Of a stretch of DNA of 64,000 bases, positions 23,755-35,300 are shown piece by piece. The stretch is from Notospermus geniculatus (taxonomy: Eukaryota > Nemertea > Pilidiophora > Heteronemertea > Lineidae): contig NMRB01000003.1 of assembly GCA_002633025.1 (NCBI GenBank), positions 346,746-410,745 of the forward strand, in the 5' to 3' direction. Under the pieces are notes generated by a model. It made no database searches. It saw only the letters and a program-made list of their open reading frames with translations, and was not told the origin of the DNA. A program made the position numbers and the translations under genes. Every line of letters begins with the position of its first letter. Position 1 is the first letter of the stretch.

Positions 23755-23829
23755 TAAAATTAAAATAAGGAACCAAAAAACAGCATAACTTTAAATTAAA
23801 ATAAGGAACCAATAAACAGCATAACTTTA
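23755..23829 (+). repeat. VNTR, ~2 units (copy 1 allele)
   Basis: A unit containing AAATTAAAATAAGGAACC...AACAGCATAACTTTA occurs twice here, the first in a shorter form. The equivalent locus in copy 2 has three longer units. Confidence 0.85.
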
Positions 23830-24166
23830 TGTGTCCTTTAAAGGCATTCACCCTGTCATTCCAGTGTTGTCAAAAATGTTCAAATTATATTCCACTGGGA
23901 GTTCATGTGGTGCATATTGATAACAGTCAATTACACAAGTTGCTTCTCTATATGTTACTTTCAACACCCATATTTGCCTGTACGTCCTTTGCTGACTAAT
24001 TATCAGCTTAAGAGAAGCTCAAGAACCACTGAATTTGGTTCTAAAATTGTGTTCGAGAATGGAACATAATGTTACTTCCGTTTTACTGTGTATGGTTTCT
24101 CTTGGTCTTGAGGGCGAAGTGCATGTCCACAGTTGTGAAAAAAGTATTTCGCACTAACTGAACTCT

Positions 24167-24330
24167 TTAACAGTTGAGGAGAATGGCTTCACTTGTGGTC
24201 GGATGTATCCGGGGTTTACAAGACGGTTCAATCGTGATGGGTGTGGCGTGGTACTCTTTCACTTGTTCTCGTGTTATGTTAATGATGTCAAACCCTCGAT
24301 CATTAGCATCCAAAGCGTCGCACCTCCAGG
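24167..24330 (-). CDS. Candidate C-terminal exon, possibly PhoD-like phosphatase (partial)
   Basis: The minus-strand frame is open from 24346 down to a TAA at 24167-24169. It reads protein-like: WRCDALDANDRGF, then DIINITREQVKEYHATPI, then a proline-rich end. A possible acceptor AG lies just upstream of 24330, though the preceding tract is not pyrimidine-rich. The RGF-x-I-I-x-I-T-x-E-x-V pattern resembles the last strand of PhoD-type alkaline phosphatases (RGY..v.vTpE...aey). That is recalled similarity, not a search. No upstream exons were recognised in 26.7-29.4 kb. An opposing plus frame (24174-24377) overlaps it. Could be a relic or chance. Confidence 0.3.
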
Positions 24331-25966
24331 CTGCTTTGCGAATGTGTCACGCTGGTGTTGCAGCGTCATCTAATTGATTTTGCGTCGTATGGGGTGAAAA
24401 GTTCTCGGGCTTCTTGGGTNGACAACTCTTGTTAATCTGATTGCCAGTGAACATCCTCGGTCTTTGGAAGCGGGATAAATTGCCGCAAAAGTGGTCAACT
24501 TGACTAAAGTACATGTAACCTGAAGTAAAATTTCACGAAGTGGTACCCCTCGACCAAATGTTTAATCATATGAACAGATAGAAGTAAGAGCTAAGCACCA
24601 TTGTACTCTTCAGTTCGGCCTTGGTATCAGCTGTGCATCATCATCATGCTGTATGTTGGTAACAACAACCAGCAGGACTGATCAGCACTACTCAGATGTG
24701 GTTCACAGTTCTGAAGGTTTACCCGCCCGAAGATTCACAAGTCTGACACTAGAAAAGTCTGACTTTATGTACATCAGTGTGCTTTATTTTTGCTCGGAAT
24801 TGGGAACGAGCAGCACTGGAAAGAGGTAAATGACAGAAGCAACATCAAAGTCGGTCTTGAACGCGAAAACCTGAGTGTATTGTATTCTTGGGATTGTGGT
24901 AGAATACCTGATTATTTTTTTCAGCATCATTGATTGCCATCAAGTGAAGTAGCTGTGGCCATAAAACTAATGGTTCATTTCCAATAATACTATATCAAAA
25001 CAATGTTTCACAGCTGATAAATATTCATGCGAAACGATTCGGGCTCCAATTGCAGCTTTATTATTTAAACAGTACCTTTGATGTATTGTGGTTTTCCAAT
25101 GAATAGGTGTACCGTATTGACTCCTGAAAACCGTGACAGCTGATGAACAAATGTTTTCCTGTAAAAATGACAAGGCTGCCTTTACGAAAGTTTTGATATT
25201 TGTCCAGTTGTATCAGATACTTAGTACACTGTAGCCTACTTTATTTCGTTGACATTTTGAATACACTTTAGACATACATGTACATGTACAATTATATAAC
25301 TAATTAATTCATAAGTCATTAGTAATGCTGGTGTACCAGAGACGAAAGTCCTCAGAGTGGAAGTACTCAAAAGCCTTGCATTGTGAAGGTTATGGTGAGG
25401 GTTAGTGACATAATCCTTCACAAAGTCTCCATCCACTGCGACAACAGACACTTCCGATGCCCATATTCCATATTATACCAAACTAAATATCTGCAAAGGA
25501 TCGAAATGCACTGCGAAACTCAATACTGTGCTGGTGATGTACTCCTGGCTTATACATCAATAATAAAGCAATGTTAGTTTACCTTGATTTACCAACAGTA
25601 TAGAGGGCAGTATCTCCTGGCGTGTCTGTGAGGACCAATCCATTATTTTCTCCGGGGCTTTCGATCAGGAAGCAGAGTGCCTCCAGTTCAGAAGTCTTTT
25701 GACAGATAGATTTAGTGCTCTGGGCCTAACTGCGGTCATGTACCGAAAGTGAGGGCCCCTGCATGCCCAGTTGTGGCAGGTGAGCCGTTCACCCAACACA
25801 TGACTGAAATGAGGGTTGAGTGGAGAAAAGATTCTTTGTGTTCGGGCAGTTGCAGTAGTTAATGACTTTCACTAATTTCAAATTGACATAAAAATTCAGC
25901 ACTCTACAACAGTGACAACGTCCCTGTCCGTTTTAATATAAAGAGCTTCCTGGTGATGTTGATGAT

Positions 25967-26115
25967 TTTAAAATTAAAATAAGGAACCAATAAACAGCAT
26001 AACTTTATGTCTCCTTTAAAATTAAAATAAGGAACCAATAAACAGCATAACTTTATGTCTCCTTTAAAATTAAAATAAGGAACCAATAAACAGCATAACT
26101 TTATGTCTCCTTTAA
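25967..26115 (+). repeat. VNTR, 3 units of ~47 bp (copy 2 allele)
   Basis: AAAATTAAAATAAGGAACCA...CTTTATGTCTCCTTT is repeated three times almost exactly. Its antisense translation gives the artefactual FKGDIKLCCLLVPYFN repeat. Confidence 0.95.
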
Positions 26116-26440
26116 AGGCATTCACCCTGTCATTCCAGTGTTGTCAAAAATGTTCAAATTATATTCCACTGGGAGTTCATGTGGTGCATTATTGATAACA
26201 GTCAATTAAGTTGCTTCTCTATATGTTACTTTCAACACCCATATTTGCCTGTACGTCCTTTGCTGACTAATTATCAGCTTAAGAGAAGCTCAAGAACCAC
26301 TGAATTTGGTTCTAAAATTGTGTTCGAGAATGGAACATAATGTTGTTACTTCCGTTTTACTGTGTATGGTTTCTCTTGGTCTTGAGGGCGAAGTGCATGT
26401 CCACAGTTGTGAAAAAAGTATTTCGCACTAACTGAACTCT

Positions 26441-26604
26441 TTAACAGTTGAGGAGAATGGCTTCACTTGTGGTCGGATGTATCCGTGGTTTACAAGACGG
26501 TTCAATCGCGATGGGTGTGGCATGGCACTCTTTCACTTGTTCTCGTGTTATGATAATGATGTCAAACCCTCGATCATTAGCATCCAAAGCGTCGCACCTC
26601 CAGG
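26441..26604 (-). CDS. Second copy of the candidate C-terminal exon
   Basis: Same length and frame as 24167-24330, stop at 26441-26443. Compared with the other copy, three codons change the residue (N to I, Y to C, T to A in the INITREQVKEYHATPIT segment) and at least one is silent. There is no frameshift or premature stop. The excess of replacement changes does not support strong purifying selection, so the coding claim stays weak. See the first copy for the reasoning on family. Confidence 0.28.
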
Positions 26605-26692
26605 CTGCTTTGCGAATGTGTCACGCTGGTGTTGCAGCGTCATCTAATTGATTTTGCGTCGTATGGGGTGAAAAGTTCTCGGGCTTCTTGGG

Positions 26693-29421
26693 TACAGTCG
26701 TGACGGGTGATACTTTCGGTAGTTGATTAAAAACTTCTTGAGTGGTAGCATGACATGAGATGGTATTTGGGGGAGAGAAGTCACGGATATGAAGTTATTT
26801 TTCTAGTCAACAAGAAGGGAGTTTGCTTTGCCACAATGCAACTGCTACAGCACATTTCGGACTGCTTTATAGCTTATTGCGAAAATCTGCTGACAGTTGA
26901 TCAAATGTAGGCCTTCGTGTCGATTGAAATGCTTAGGTCTACTCGGTCACAATGGCTGATAAACCTAGTCTGGGAATCTGCTGATTATTAATTTCCAAGC
27001 CGTTGTATCATTCCCACCTGTTACCAAACGGCTTAAAAAAGAGTACTTAACAATACTGACCGAGTTGTCATTCAAGATATTTGCTGATAATTGTGTATGA
27101 ATAATATCGCATTGACATCGCCATTTTCGTGGAAAAAACTGGGTGATTGTCCAAGTGTGTTGATTTCATCATGAAAAAGCATCTGGTTTTGACACCCGTT
27201 CAAGTTCATGTAGTGCAGTTCAGTGGATTTTCCATTAAAAATCTACTGATCAAAGGCGATAATCATGGTTACACCCGAACTGCACTTCTGCTCCTGTTAT
27301 TTTTAATAACCTGGATGGAACAAACAAAGGCTTCTAGCCTTGTATCAGTATCTACAATCAATTAAAATAAAGTGTAAGTGAATACCATTTTATTCATCTC
27401 TCGTGTTTGAAAGGAATGAATAAATAGTCAGGTTTCAATTTCAAGGCATTGTTTAATCATTGGACCAGCAATTGACACCAGGGTCAACATAGTGCAAGAT
27501 GCTTACGAAAAGGTGAGCCAGTGCATTCGGTGCGTGTAACTACTCATCAAATAATCCGCCCAATTTTCGGTAAAACGTTGGAATGGTTTAACTAACCAGT
27601 CATAGCAATACCCAGAGTGTAACTTGACACTATATAACGCCATTCATTTGTATTGGACGTCCAACCTAGTCCATGATGTTGGGTATCAGATTCATCACAT
27701 TCCTCCTAATAGATGAAATCTAGTCCTGTATCCACATATCCATACCGGTACAACTAAATAACGAAGTGCTCCACTGTCACCTGCCCTTGAGAGGGGGTGG
27801 TATGTTTCTAAAAAAAAAATTGCATTGGTCAGTTTACCTATGAACCTATTAACACCCGCATCTGACGTGAACTTTCCCAGTGCTACATTATTGATATTTC
27901 AAGACTCATCTTCACACTTTTTGCACTCGTTGACTCGCTTCTAGACTGAACACTTGCGGATTTTGTATTGACGTTATCACAATTTCATATCTGTTTCTGA
28001 TGCTTCAAGACCAGGGCATTGAGGGCAAACACGTTTTGTCCTGTCTAATTAGAAGTCAAGGTTGTATTTGTATTTCTCCTCCTGGGTAATCATCTGCTCG
28101 AAATCATTTTCAGGAAGCTCTTCATTGTTATATCTTAATAACTGGCCGGAAAAGGATTGAAATGTATCAGAAGTTCATGGTCATTTTTAACCAAATATGG
28201 CGAAGGTACAGTACATGCAGAATGACCTCACACGTTACCATCGATACAGTTAAAAGGCTTTTCGCAAATCTCCAATCTCGCCGAAAAATCTAATCAATGT
28301 TATTGGCAAAGTAATAAAATCTTCTGTTGAACTCCCGTGGTTTTTAGGGCGTGATTTTGAGCAAAGGGTTAGTTCATTTCGCAAATTTTATTTTCACTGC
28401 AACAAAATTAGGTGATGCTTAGTTTTTCCTAACGAAAAGTGCATTTTGCTTGGTAACGCCAAGGACAAGTTGGCCCACAGGCTAGATGATTCAATATAAC
28501 CAGCAACTGATGCCTTCTGACAGAGACTTGGGTCCACTGAAAGACATCTGAAAGCTTCCGTCATACAAACAAAAGTTCTGTTTGTCATAATCCATATTGG
28601 GAGTTGATATTTCCCAAAGACAATTCTGTTCAGGCAAAGAATGTCAAAAAGAAGTGAGACAACTCATCATCTATCAGCGAACTCGCTTTGGGACCCTCAT
28701 CTTTCATCAAATACCGCTTGGCAAAGATGCCTTGATAAACATGGCAGAGTGCTTACAAAGTACTTAATAGTGCAGTATCATTTAGTATAAGGGTCTAAGC
28801 AGGTGAACACGATGCTGTATCATATGAATCCCTGATAGTGCTATCAAATTTAGTTTTCTCTTTTCCAAATCCTTGCCTTCAAGACTGTCTTTGATGTCCT
28901 TTAGCGCTAGTTTGGCCCTGATGTATCAAGGGATGAAGGGCTTCGTACAGATTAGCGCTGTGATATATCCCTTAGGAACCTGGCCAGGTGCTGTGTAACC
29001 TTTTGAAACCCTTCCAATGCAAAGCTGACCTTGGACATGATCGGATCATTACCACCAAAGAATAGTCATGTTATTGGGAATGTATGAGAGCTTCATCAAA
29101 GTTAGAGATGCTAGGTTGCCAGTTGTTACATGTGTTTATAAGGAAAGAGTAGATGTATGTGTGTTGAACAAAGGCCCAATCTCATCCGGATTTCCTTTCT
29201 CACAGAAATGTTCAATGGATGCTTTTACCATAACATGGCACCGTCATTATTTCTTACTCTTTCTCAATGCCTGCCACTTATACCAGTTGTTGATGATAAA
29301 GCCAGCACCTCTTGCATCTTATAACCACCCACTTGATCAAGAACTACAAGCAGTTATCGTGTTTTCTCCACCTTCACATGTATCTGGGTGCCCTCTATGC
29401 GTCCATTGAATTTTGACCCTG
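26693..29421. other. Unassigned non-coding stretch
   Basis: The largest frame is 113 codons at 29068-29409 (plus), with no recognised domain. I looked on the minus strand for further exons of the 26.4 kb candidate and did not recognise any catalytic phosphatase motif. No repeats were found. Confidence 0.4.
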
Positions 29422-29682
29422 TTAGACCTCAAAATAAAATATGGTGGCCAGTCGGCCATCTTGCAAACGGGACTTTTGCCATTGTCTCATAAAGAACAGC
29501 AGCTAGAATGTTGTATCTTGGTATGATTATTTATCCAGGTACCTTATATAAATGCAACAAATTTCAGCCAGATTGGACTTCAAATATGGCCGATAGTCGT
29601 CCATCTTGAAAAATGTACTTGGCTCATATGAACAATACCACAAAGTATGTTCTAACCTGGTATGATGTTTCCCTGGAACATA
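29422..29682 (+). mobile_element. Relic of the GCTCAC/GGTCCATGGACC element (internal part)
   Basis: 29618-29682 aligns with 32160-32227: both have ATGAACAA.ACCACAAAG.ATGT, then TGATGTTTC.CTGGAACATAT. It leads directly into the 92 bp tandem of the element's 3' end. The upstream part has ATGGTGGCCAGTCGGCCATC, a repeated NGGCC.ATCTTG theme at 29449-29465 and 29588-29610. Confidence 0.6.
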
Positions 29683-30050
29683 TTGACGTGACACTTCTTG
29701 TTCGTTCTTCTGTTACATTTACCCAGGTGAGCACATGGTCCATGGACCATTTCATTTACAAGCAGTGATGGTTTTTGACGTGACACTTCTTGTTCGTTCT
29801 TCTGGTACATTTACCCAGGTGAGCGCATGGTCCATGGACCATTTCATTTACAAGCAGTGACGATTTTTGACGTGGCATTTCTTGTTCGTTCTTCTGTTAC
29901 ATTTACCCAGGTGAGCACATGGTCCATGGACCATTTCATTTACAAGCAGTGATGGTTTTTGACGTGACACTTCTTGTTCGTTCTTCTGGTACATTTACCC
30001 AGGTGAGCACACGGTCCATGGACCATTTCATTTACAAGCAGTGATGATTT
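29683..30050 (+). repeat. 92 bp tandem repeat, 4 copies, of an element 3' end
   Basis: Units start at 29683, 29775, 29867 and 29959 with TTGACGTG(A/G)CA(C/T)TTCTTG. Each holds TTTACCCAGGTGAGC(A/G)CA followed by the 16 bp perfect palindrome ATGGTCCATGGACCAT (with one change, ACGGTCC, in unit 4) and TTCATTTACAAGCAGTGA. The same end occurs singly at 32265-32305 and 61638-61671, so the tandem arose by amplification of one terminus. Confidence 0.92.
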
Positions 30051-31075
30051 TGTCATCAATTCTGCAACATGTCGTTTTATCATCTTCTGATTGAACCTAT
30101 AAATACATGTACATGTATCCATAAGAAGAGGAAGAAGCATACAGTTTGGAGTAGTCTTGGCAATAAAAGCAACAAGGAAGATGGTCTATATGACCATTTA
30201 TATTTCGAGTCAGTGTAAAGATAGAAGAATTTGAGGTACAAACATCGGTTTTATTAAATCCCGACTCCATGTAAAGATACATTAGGTCACGTAATGCATG
30301 TCAGAGCGTAGTTAGTGGTCCACTGAAACTATGAATGTCCGTTGTGAAAATGATCTGACGTTTGCTCCTACATGTCCTAGGGTACTAGATTGGCTTTCCA
30401 CCCATGCCAAGCTAATGTTGATTTTCATTGCCTCTATAATTGGACCCTTTGGGCACCACTTACACTCAATCACCGCCATTAGACTCTTGTGATATGGACA
30501 ACCTTGTGAGATATTTTGGGCCAGTGAGAATCACTACTGGCGCAGGAAATCTGATTAGCAAGCGAACCTGACATTGGTACCAACGATGCTTAGCTGTGTA
30601 TGGCTTCTTAGATGTGACAAAGGTAAAATCGGTCAGTACACCATAAAAAGTTAACTATTTTGTAACTGCTAGACACGTCGTTGCCATATATACCACACTA
30701 ACAAAAAAATTAAAGCGAAACAATTGTGATTTTGAAAAGCCCTGGTTGAGAGAGACATCGCTGACTGAATAGAAAATCCTTGAGGTTTCCGGTTGTAGAC
30801 CTGAGTTGGTTTTGATCTTTTGAGTATTTTCATTTCAACAGAAACTCATTAACTTTGTCTGCTTTTCCACATTGATTTCTGTTGTCCAAGGTTACGGTTA
30901 CTTTGTGGTTTGTAATTCATTCTTTGATATCAAGGAAGCCAAAAAGTTGAACGAGTGGGCGAGTGCTTCAAAGCAGAATAATCTGATTAACCGAATTTGG
31001 TTGTAGATATTGCAGGTATTCTTCCTGTTTATTCGCTGCGATGAGTCTAACAGAATTGTTTGGAAGAAAATGACA
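30051..31075. other. Unassigned non-coding stretch
   Basis: A TACATGTACATGTA word lies at about 30105. There are only short frames. Nothing else can be supported. Confidence 0.45.
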
Positions 31076-31454
31076 GAAAGCAGGGTGGCTAAGGCCCACC
31101 CTGTTGCTGGCCAAAAAATAAATAGACTCTTCAGAAGGTTAAAGGCGAGAGAAAGCAGGGTGGTTAAGGCTCCACCATGTTGCTAGCAAAAAATAAATAG
31201 GCTCTTCAAAAGGTTAACGGCGAGAGAAAGCAGGGTGGTTAAGGCTCCACCCTGTTGCTGGCAAAAAATAAATAGACTCTTTACTTCAGAAGGTTAAAGG
31301 CGAGAGAAAGCAGGGTGGTTAAGGCCCACCCTGTTGCTGGCAAAAAATAAATAGACTCTTCAGAAGGTTAAAGGCGAGAGAAAGCAGGGTGGTTAAGGCC
31401 CCACCCTGCTGCTGGCAAAAAATAAATAGACTCTTCAGAAGGTTAAAGGCGAGA
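31076..31454 (+). repeat. ~75 bp tandem repeat, 5 copies, each with a hairpin
   Basis: Units begin at 31076, 31151, 31226, 31306 and 31380 (spacing 75, 75, 80, 74) with GAAAGCAGGGTGG. In four units CAGGGTGG pairs with CCACCCTG across a 6-8 base loop. Unit 2 has CCACCATG, which breaks the stem. Each unit then has AAAAAATAAATAG and CTTCA(G/A)AAGGTTAA.GGCGAG. There is no open frame and the family is not recognised. Confidence 0.92.
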
Positions 31455-31804
31455 GGCCGAAGCAAAGTGAGGCGATCTGAAACTCCTTCTAGGAGGACTG
31501 AACAAGTTGGCTGCTTCAGAACAGAAAGCGTTGGTTCATAATTGTCGCATAGCCGCGTCCGATGATGCTGTCACCTTGACATTCGTGCTTTATTTTATTT
31601 GTTTATCAAGCGACGATATGAAACAAAGCCACACGATTGATTAGTAATTGCTGTCTGATCGTGTATGATGACTCTACACTATTGATAGGAAATAAACACG
31701 AGATTGATTCTGATGCAGCCTTATACTGGTTTGGTCATGCATGGATCGAGTGGTAGAGACGGCAGCTTGGCCACATGAGGAATGGTTTTGATAACAAGCA
31801 TGTA
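31455..31804. other. Unassigned non-coding stretch
   Basis: Follows the tandem array. It starts with GGCCGAAGCAAAGTGAGGCG. Nothing further is recognised. Confidence 0.45.
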
Positions 31805-32305
31805 TTTTTAGCTCACACGGTGAGCTCTGGTAGTGCGGTGTCCGTCGTCTGTCGTCGTCGTCCGTTAGCAAGGCACCTTTCGTAACCGCTGGGGCTATTG
31901 ACCTGAAACTTTGAACATATATACCTCTACATGTATGTTAGATGACCTATAACACCAAGTTTTGGTCTGATTTGATCCGTGGCTTGGCCACCAGGTGGCT
32001 AAAACCGAAAACACGAAAAGTGCAATAACTCGTGGACTACTTACTAGCTGGGTCATCTTCAAGTTTTTATTACGTACATCTAATAAGGATACACGAAATA
32101 TCTAACGGATTTTTGATTTGACCTACTTTTTCAAGGTCACAGGGATCGAAGTTCAAATGTTGCCATATCTTATGAACAAAACCACAAAGAATGTCCTAAA
32201 CTAGTGTGATGTTTCTCTGGAACATATCAACTCAGACACTTGTTATTCGTTCTTCCGGATATATTCTTTCAGGTTAGCACATGGTCCATGGACCATTTCA
32301 TTCAG
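31805..32305 (+). mobile_element. Dispersed non-coding element, palindromic 5' end, GGTCCATGGACC 3' end
   Basis: Starts with TTTTTA and the near-palindrome GCTCACACGGTGAGC (31811-31825), then a TGTCCGTCGTC-rich stretch. It ends with CAGGTTAGCAC followed by ATGGTCCATGGACCAT and TTCATT. Related 3' ends lie at 29683-30050 and 61638-61671. A related 5' end (TTTTTAGGTCACCGGTGACC) lies at 45933. Elements beginning TTTTTAGCTCAC are, to my recollection, common in lophotrochozoan genomes. The superfamily is not assigned: there is no TSD and no transposase frame. Confidence 0.6.
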
Positions 32306-35300
32306 ACTGGAATATTGCAGTCATTTTCCAGAGGAGTTCCCATTTGTCCATCTCTTACTCTTACTGATTGGCCTGTATGGTGTATGGTGTTTTGCTGGAC
32401 CCAGAGAAAATCTGTTCACCTCTCCAAGTAACTGATAATACTGCCATGGAAACGAGGATAACATCGAGCCAGATTAGGTGACCTCTGTGTACATTATCCT
32501 GGCTTGCTGTCAGCATCACCCAGAAACCCATTAGTTTTGACAGTTAAAAAGATGCACCACTCAGAAAATCCTCCAAGTAATGCAGCATATCAGATATGCT
32601 GCATGACATCCATGATACCCTTCTTTGATGATAAGACTACTGTGAGAAGCCCTTCAGAATCACATACTGTTAGCCGGGTACACAAAGATATGCTTTTCTA
32701 TTGTGGTGAGGTGAAAAGACTTCAAACTGTGGCTGTTATTCCTGACCACATTCAACAATATGGGATGCAAAAACACCAACGTTAGCTAGCTGAATACTTA
32801 TTGTCAGAATACATAAAAGTACTAGTATGACGTCAGAACATGACCGTTCTTGACTCAGTTTCCTGACACTTAGGAGGCAGCAGATACAGAAAGAAGGCTA
32901 TTAGCCATTCTGATTGCCGGAATACATAAAAATACTAATATTCGTCAGACTATTGAAAATAATCTCAACGCTGATACGAGATTTCCTCCACATTGCTCTG
33001 GATGCTTGGAATATTAAGTTGGACTTTGCCAGGTAATGGAGTATTGGAATTGTCTTAATGGTTTGAGGAAGTTATAGGAAATGAAAGTGGATGGATATTG
33101 GCGAATGAACGCCATGGATTGTGCAAGATGAATGAATGTTGATGGTGAAAAATATGTTCCTAACTCAAGCATCTTCATGCTTTTTCACTCTCGACTATTT
33201 TGGCTGTATTTTAAAGTCATATCTGGTTCAATAAAGACTGTTTGGAAGACGGTGTATCGGGTAACTGCTCATCTATCTTACCACCATTTCTGAATATAAC
33301 CAATGTAAAGTAGTGTGACGATGAAGTCGTCGAAATGGGCATAATTTCGATGGTGGGTAAAATATCCTTTTGGATCTTTTGACTCGCTGTCTAAAGGTTA
33401 TCTTGCCCCTTACCTTTCCCTGGTCATTTTCCTTGTATATCGAATGACCAGACTTCAACCCTTCGTAATTTTTTCCATGTTTATCTGATGGAGAGAAAAA
33501 AATTAGATCTTTAAGGCAGCGCATACTATTCTTGATCATTGAATGGACATAACAGAAGGAATCAATTTGATCCTTGATCAGTCAATGGCTGTGCAATAGC
33601 CTTTAAAGTTATTTTATTTTTAAGCTTTTTTTAAACTTTCTTATCTCAAGTACGTCTCATTGGTGTTAAAGTTAAAGTTCAAGCTTCTCAAACGTTTTAT
33701 CCAGACAATAGACAAGTTTCGAGAGTGCATGTGAGTGAAGAAGGTATTGAAAAATAAACTAATCCTGTTGTGCTTAACTTGGTCTCAAATATACATGCCA
33801 TCCAATAGTTATTGAAGCTGTGTTTTCAATATTTTGATTCAACGAGCAGGCCCGTTTCCTTGATCTTTCAAAACTTTTTTTGGCATTTGATATTGACGTC
33901 AGAATAAACCCCGGCTTGTTGGCTCACATGTGCAATACTGCTTTTACTGATACGAAATATCCAGTGAACTCAATGTTGACAAGATCTGTTACCAATAAAA
34001 AACGACTTTGAAGCGATATGTCTAGTCTAAATCATTAATTCTGCCCCTACCAACTCTTATTTTGTTAATACTAATCTGCTAAAAAAACGTTTGAAGTCAC
34101 ATGTTGTGAATCGTGGAAGAATCTAAAGGAATCAGATATGTTTGTAACATTGAGAAACACACTCAATTGCTTCAAAATGTAGTTTCCTTCACCCAAGGAG
34201 AAAGTAAATACATGGATATTGAACTTGAATCTTTCTGTCTCCTGCCAGTCACACGAAGCGTGTACTTAGATCTAGTTTCTTTTGGTAAACCCAGGAACGT
34301 GCTTTTTTCCTCGTAATTAAGGACGAGACTAGGAAAATATTGATCAGCTATCTGATGGCACCCAAGGTTGCATGTTTCAAGACAGTCTATTGGTGTTAGT
34401 ATTCGTGGTGCCTGGATCACATTTTTGGAACCAAGCCAGTCAACAAATTACCACTGCTAGAGAAAAGAATAAGAGTACAATCTTTAGAAACGGTCAGAAT
34501 TATAAAGATGAGCATGGGCATGAGAAAAAAATCTCCAGATTTATCAATCTAAATTCCTGTATTGAAATGATAGCGTAAGATGAATTGACGAGATGTTGGG
34601 CTGAGCGTGGTAAGCTGAGAGATCGCGAGATTGCATTGATTTTTCTCAGAAAGGATAGTTTTTCTTGTGCTGTCATTGTTGTGGTCAAGGACCAACGATA
34701 TAAAGAACGTGATGCAGGCGTCGGGTTTTCTTCTTAATGGACGTTGTATAGAGTTTCATAAAGGACACTGATGTTCAGCTGATAGGATGTAAAAGCACGG
34801 AGCAAAATCGGAAATGTCATGATGCTGCTACACGTTACTTAATACAACAACGTTAGAAACACAGCTTATAATAATATTAATCAGTGTTGTCAAGAATATA
34901 TTGGTACTTATATATTCTTGGTGTTGTACATGTATCCAAAGTAAAGCACAAAGATCGACACATAAAATGATATACCACACAAAGGTCATCTCTGAATTTC
35001 GCTCGTGGTCCTCCTCAGGCACTTTCTAGAAGATCCAAGAAGTGAATGAGTGTTGTACATGTGAGTACAGTAGGTTTCACCAATGCCAAGCAGTGGACAA
35101 GACATATGGACATTGGGCATGTCTCAGCGGATGTCTGTATATCTTTGTCAAGCAATGATTTATCATAATACCTGTAGTAAAAGGATGTTGTTTGTGGGTG
35201 AGTCTGGATAGATTAGCTGTATACATGTATCAAAATATCTTGGCCGATTTCTTGAGTGAATGACTACTTCAGTACAGGGTTCGTTCTAAGGTTCAAGGCG

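Larger units (their letters stand above)
21664..24419. repeat. Tandem/allelic copy 1 (2.75 kb), bounded by n at both ends
   Basis: Begins right after n at 21663 and ends right before n at 24420. It matches 24434-26692 throughout, with scattered substitutions. Larger differences are two insertions present only here (22065-22199 and 22868-23278), small indels, and a different copy number in a VNTR. Exact coincidence with the n characters points to an alternative-haplotype contig inserted beside its allele. Confidence 0.9.
24434..26692. repeat. Tandem/allelic copy 2 (~2.26 kb)
   Basis: Partner of 21664-24419. The right boundary continues without an n into unique sequence, so this is probably the copy that belongs to the main path. 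It lacks both MITEs of copy 1, has a three-unit VNTR, and has a short extra TACATGTACATGTA near 25275. Confidence 0.9.

Noticed and set aside
29683-31454. CRISPR array
   Set aside because: Units of 92 and 75 bp repeat along their whole length without unique spacers, and the context is eukaryotic.
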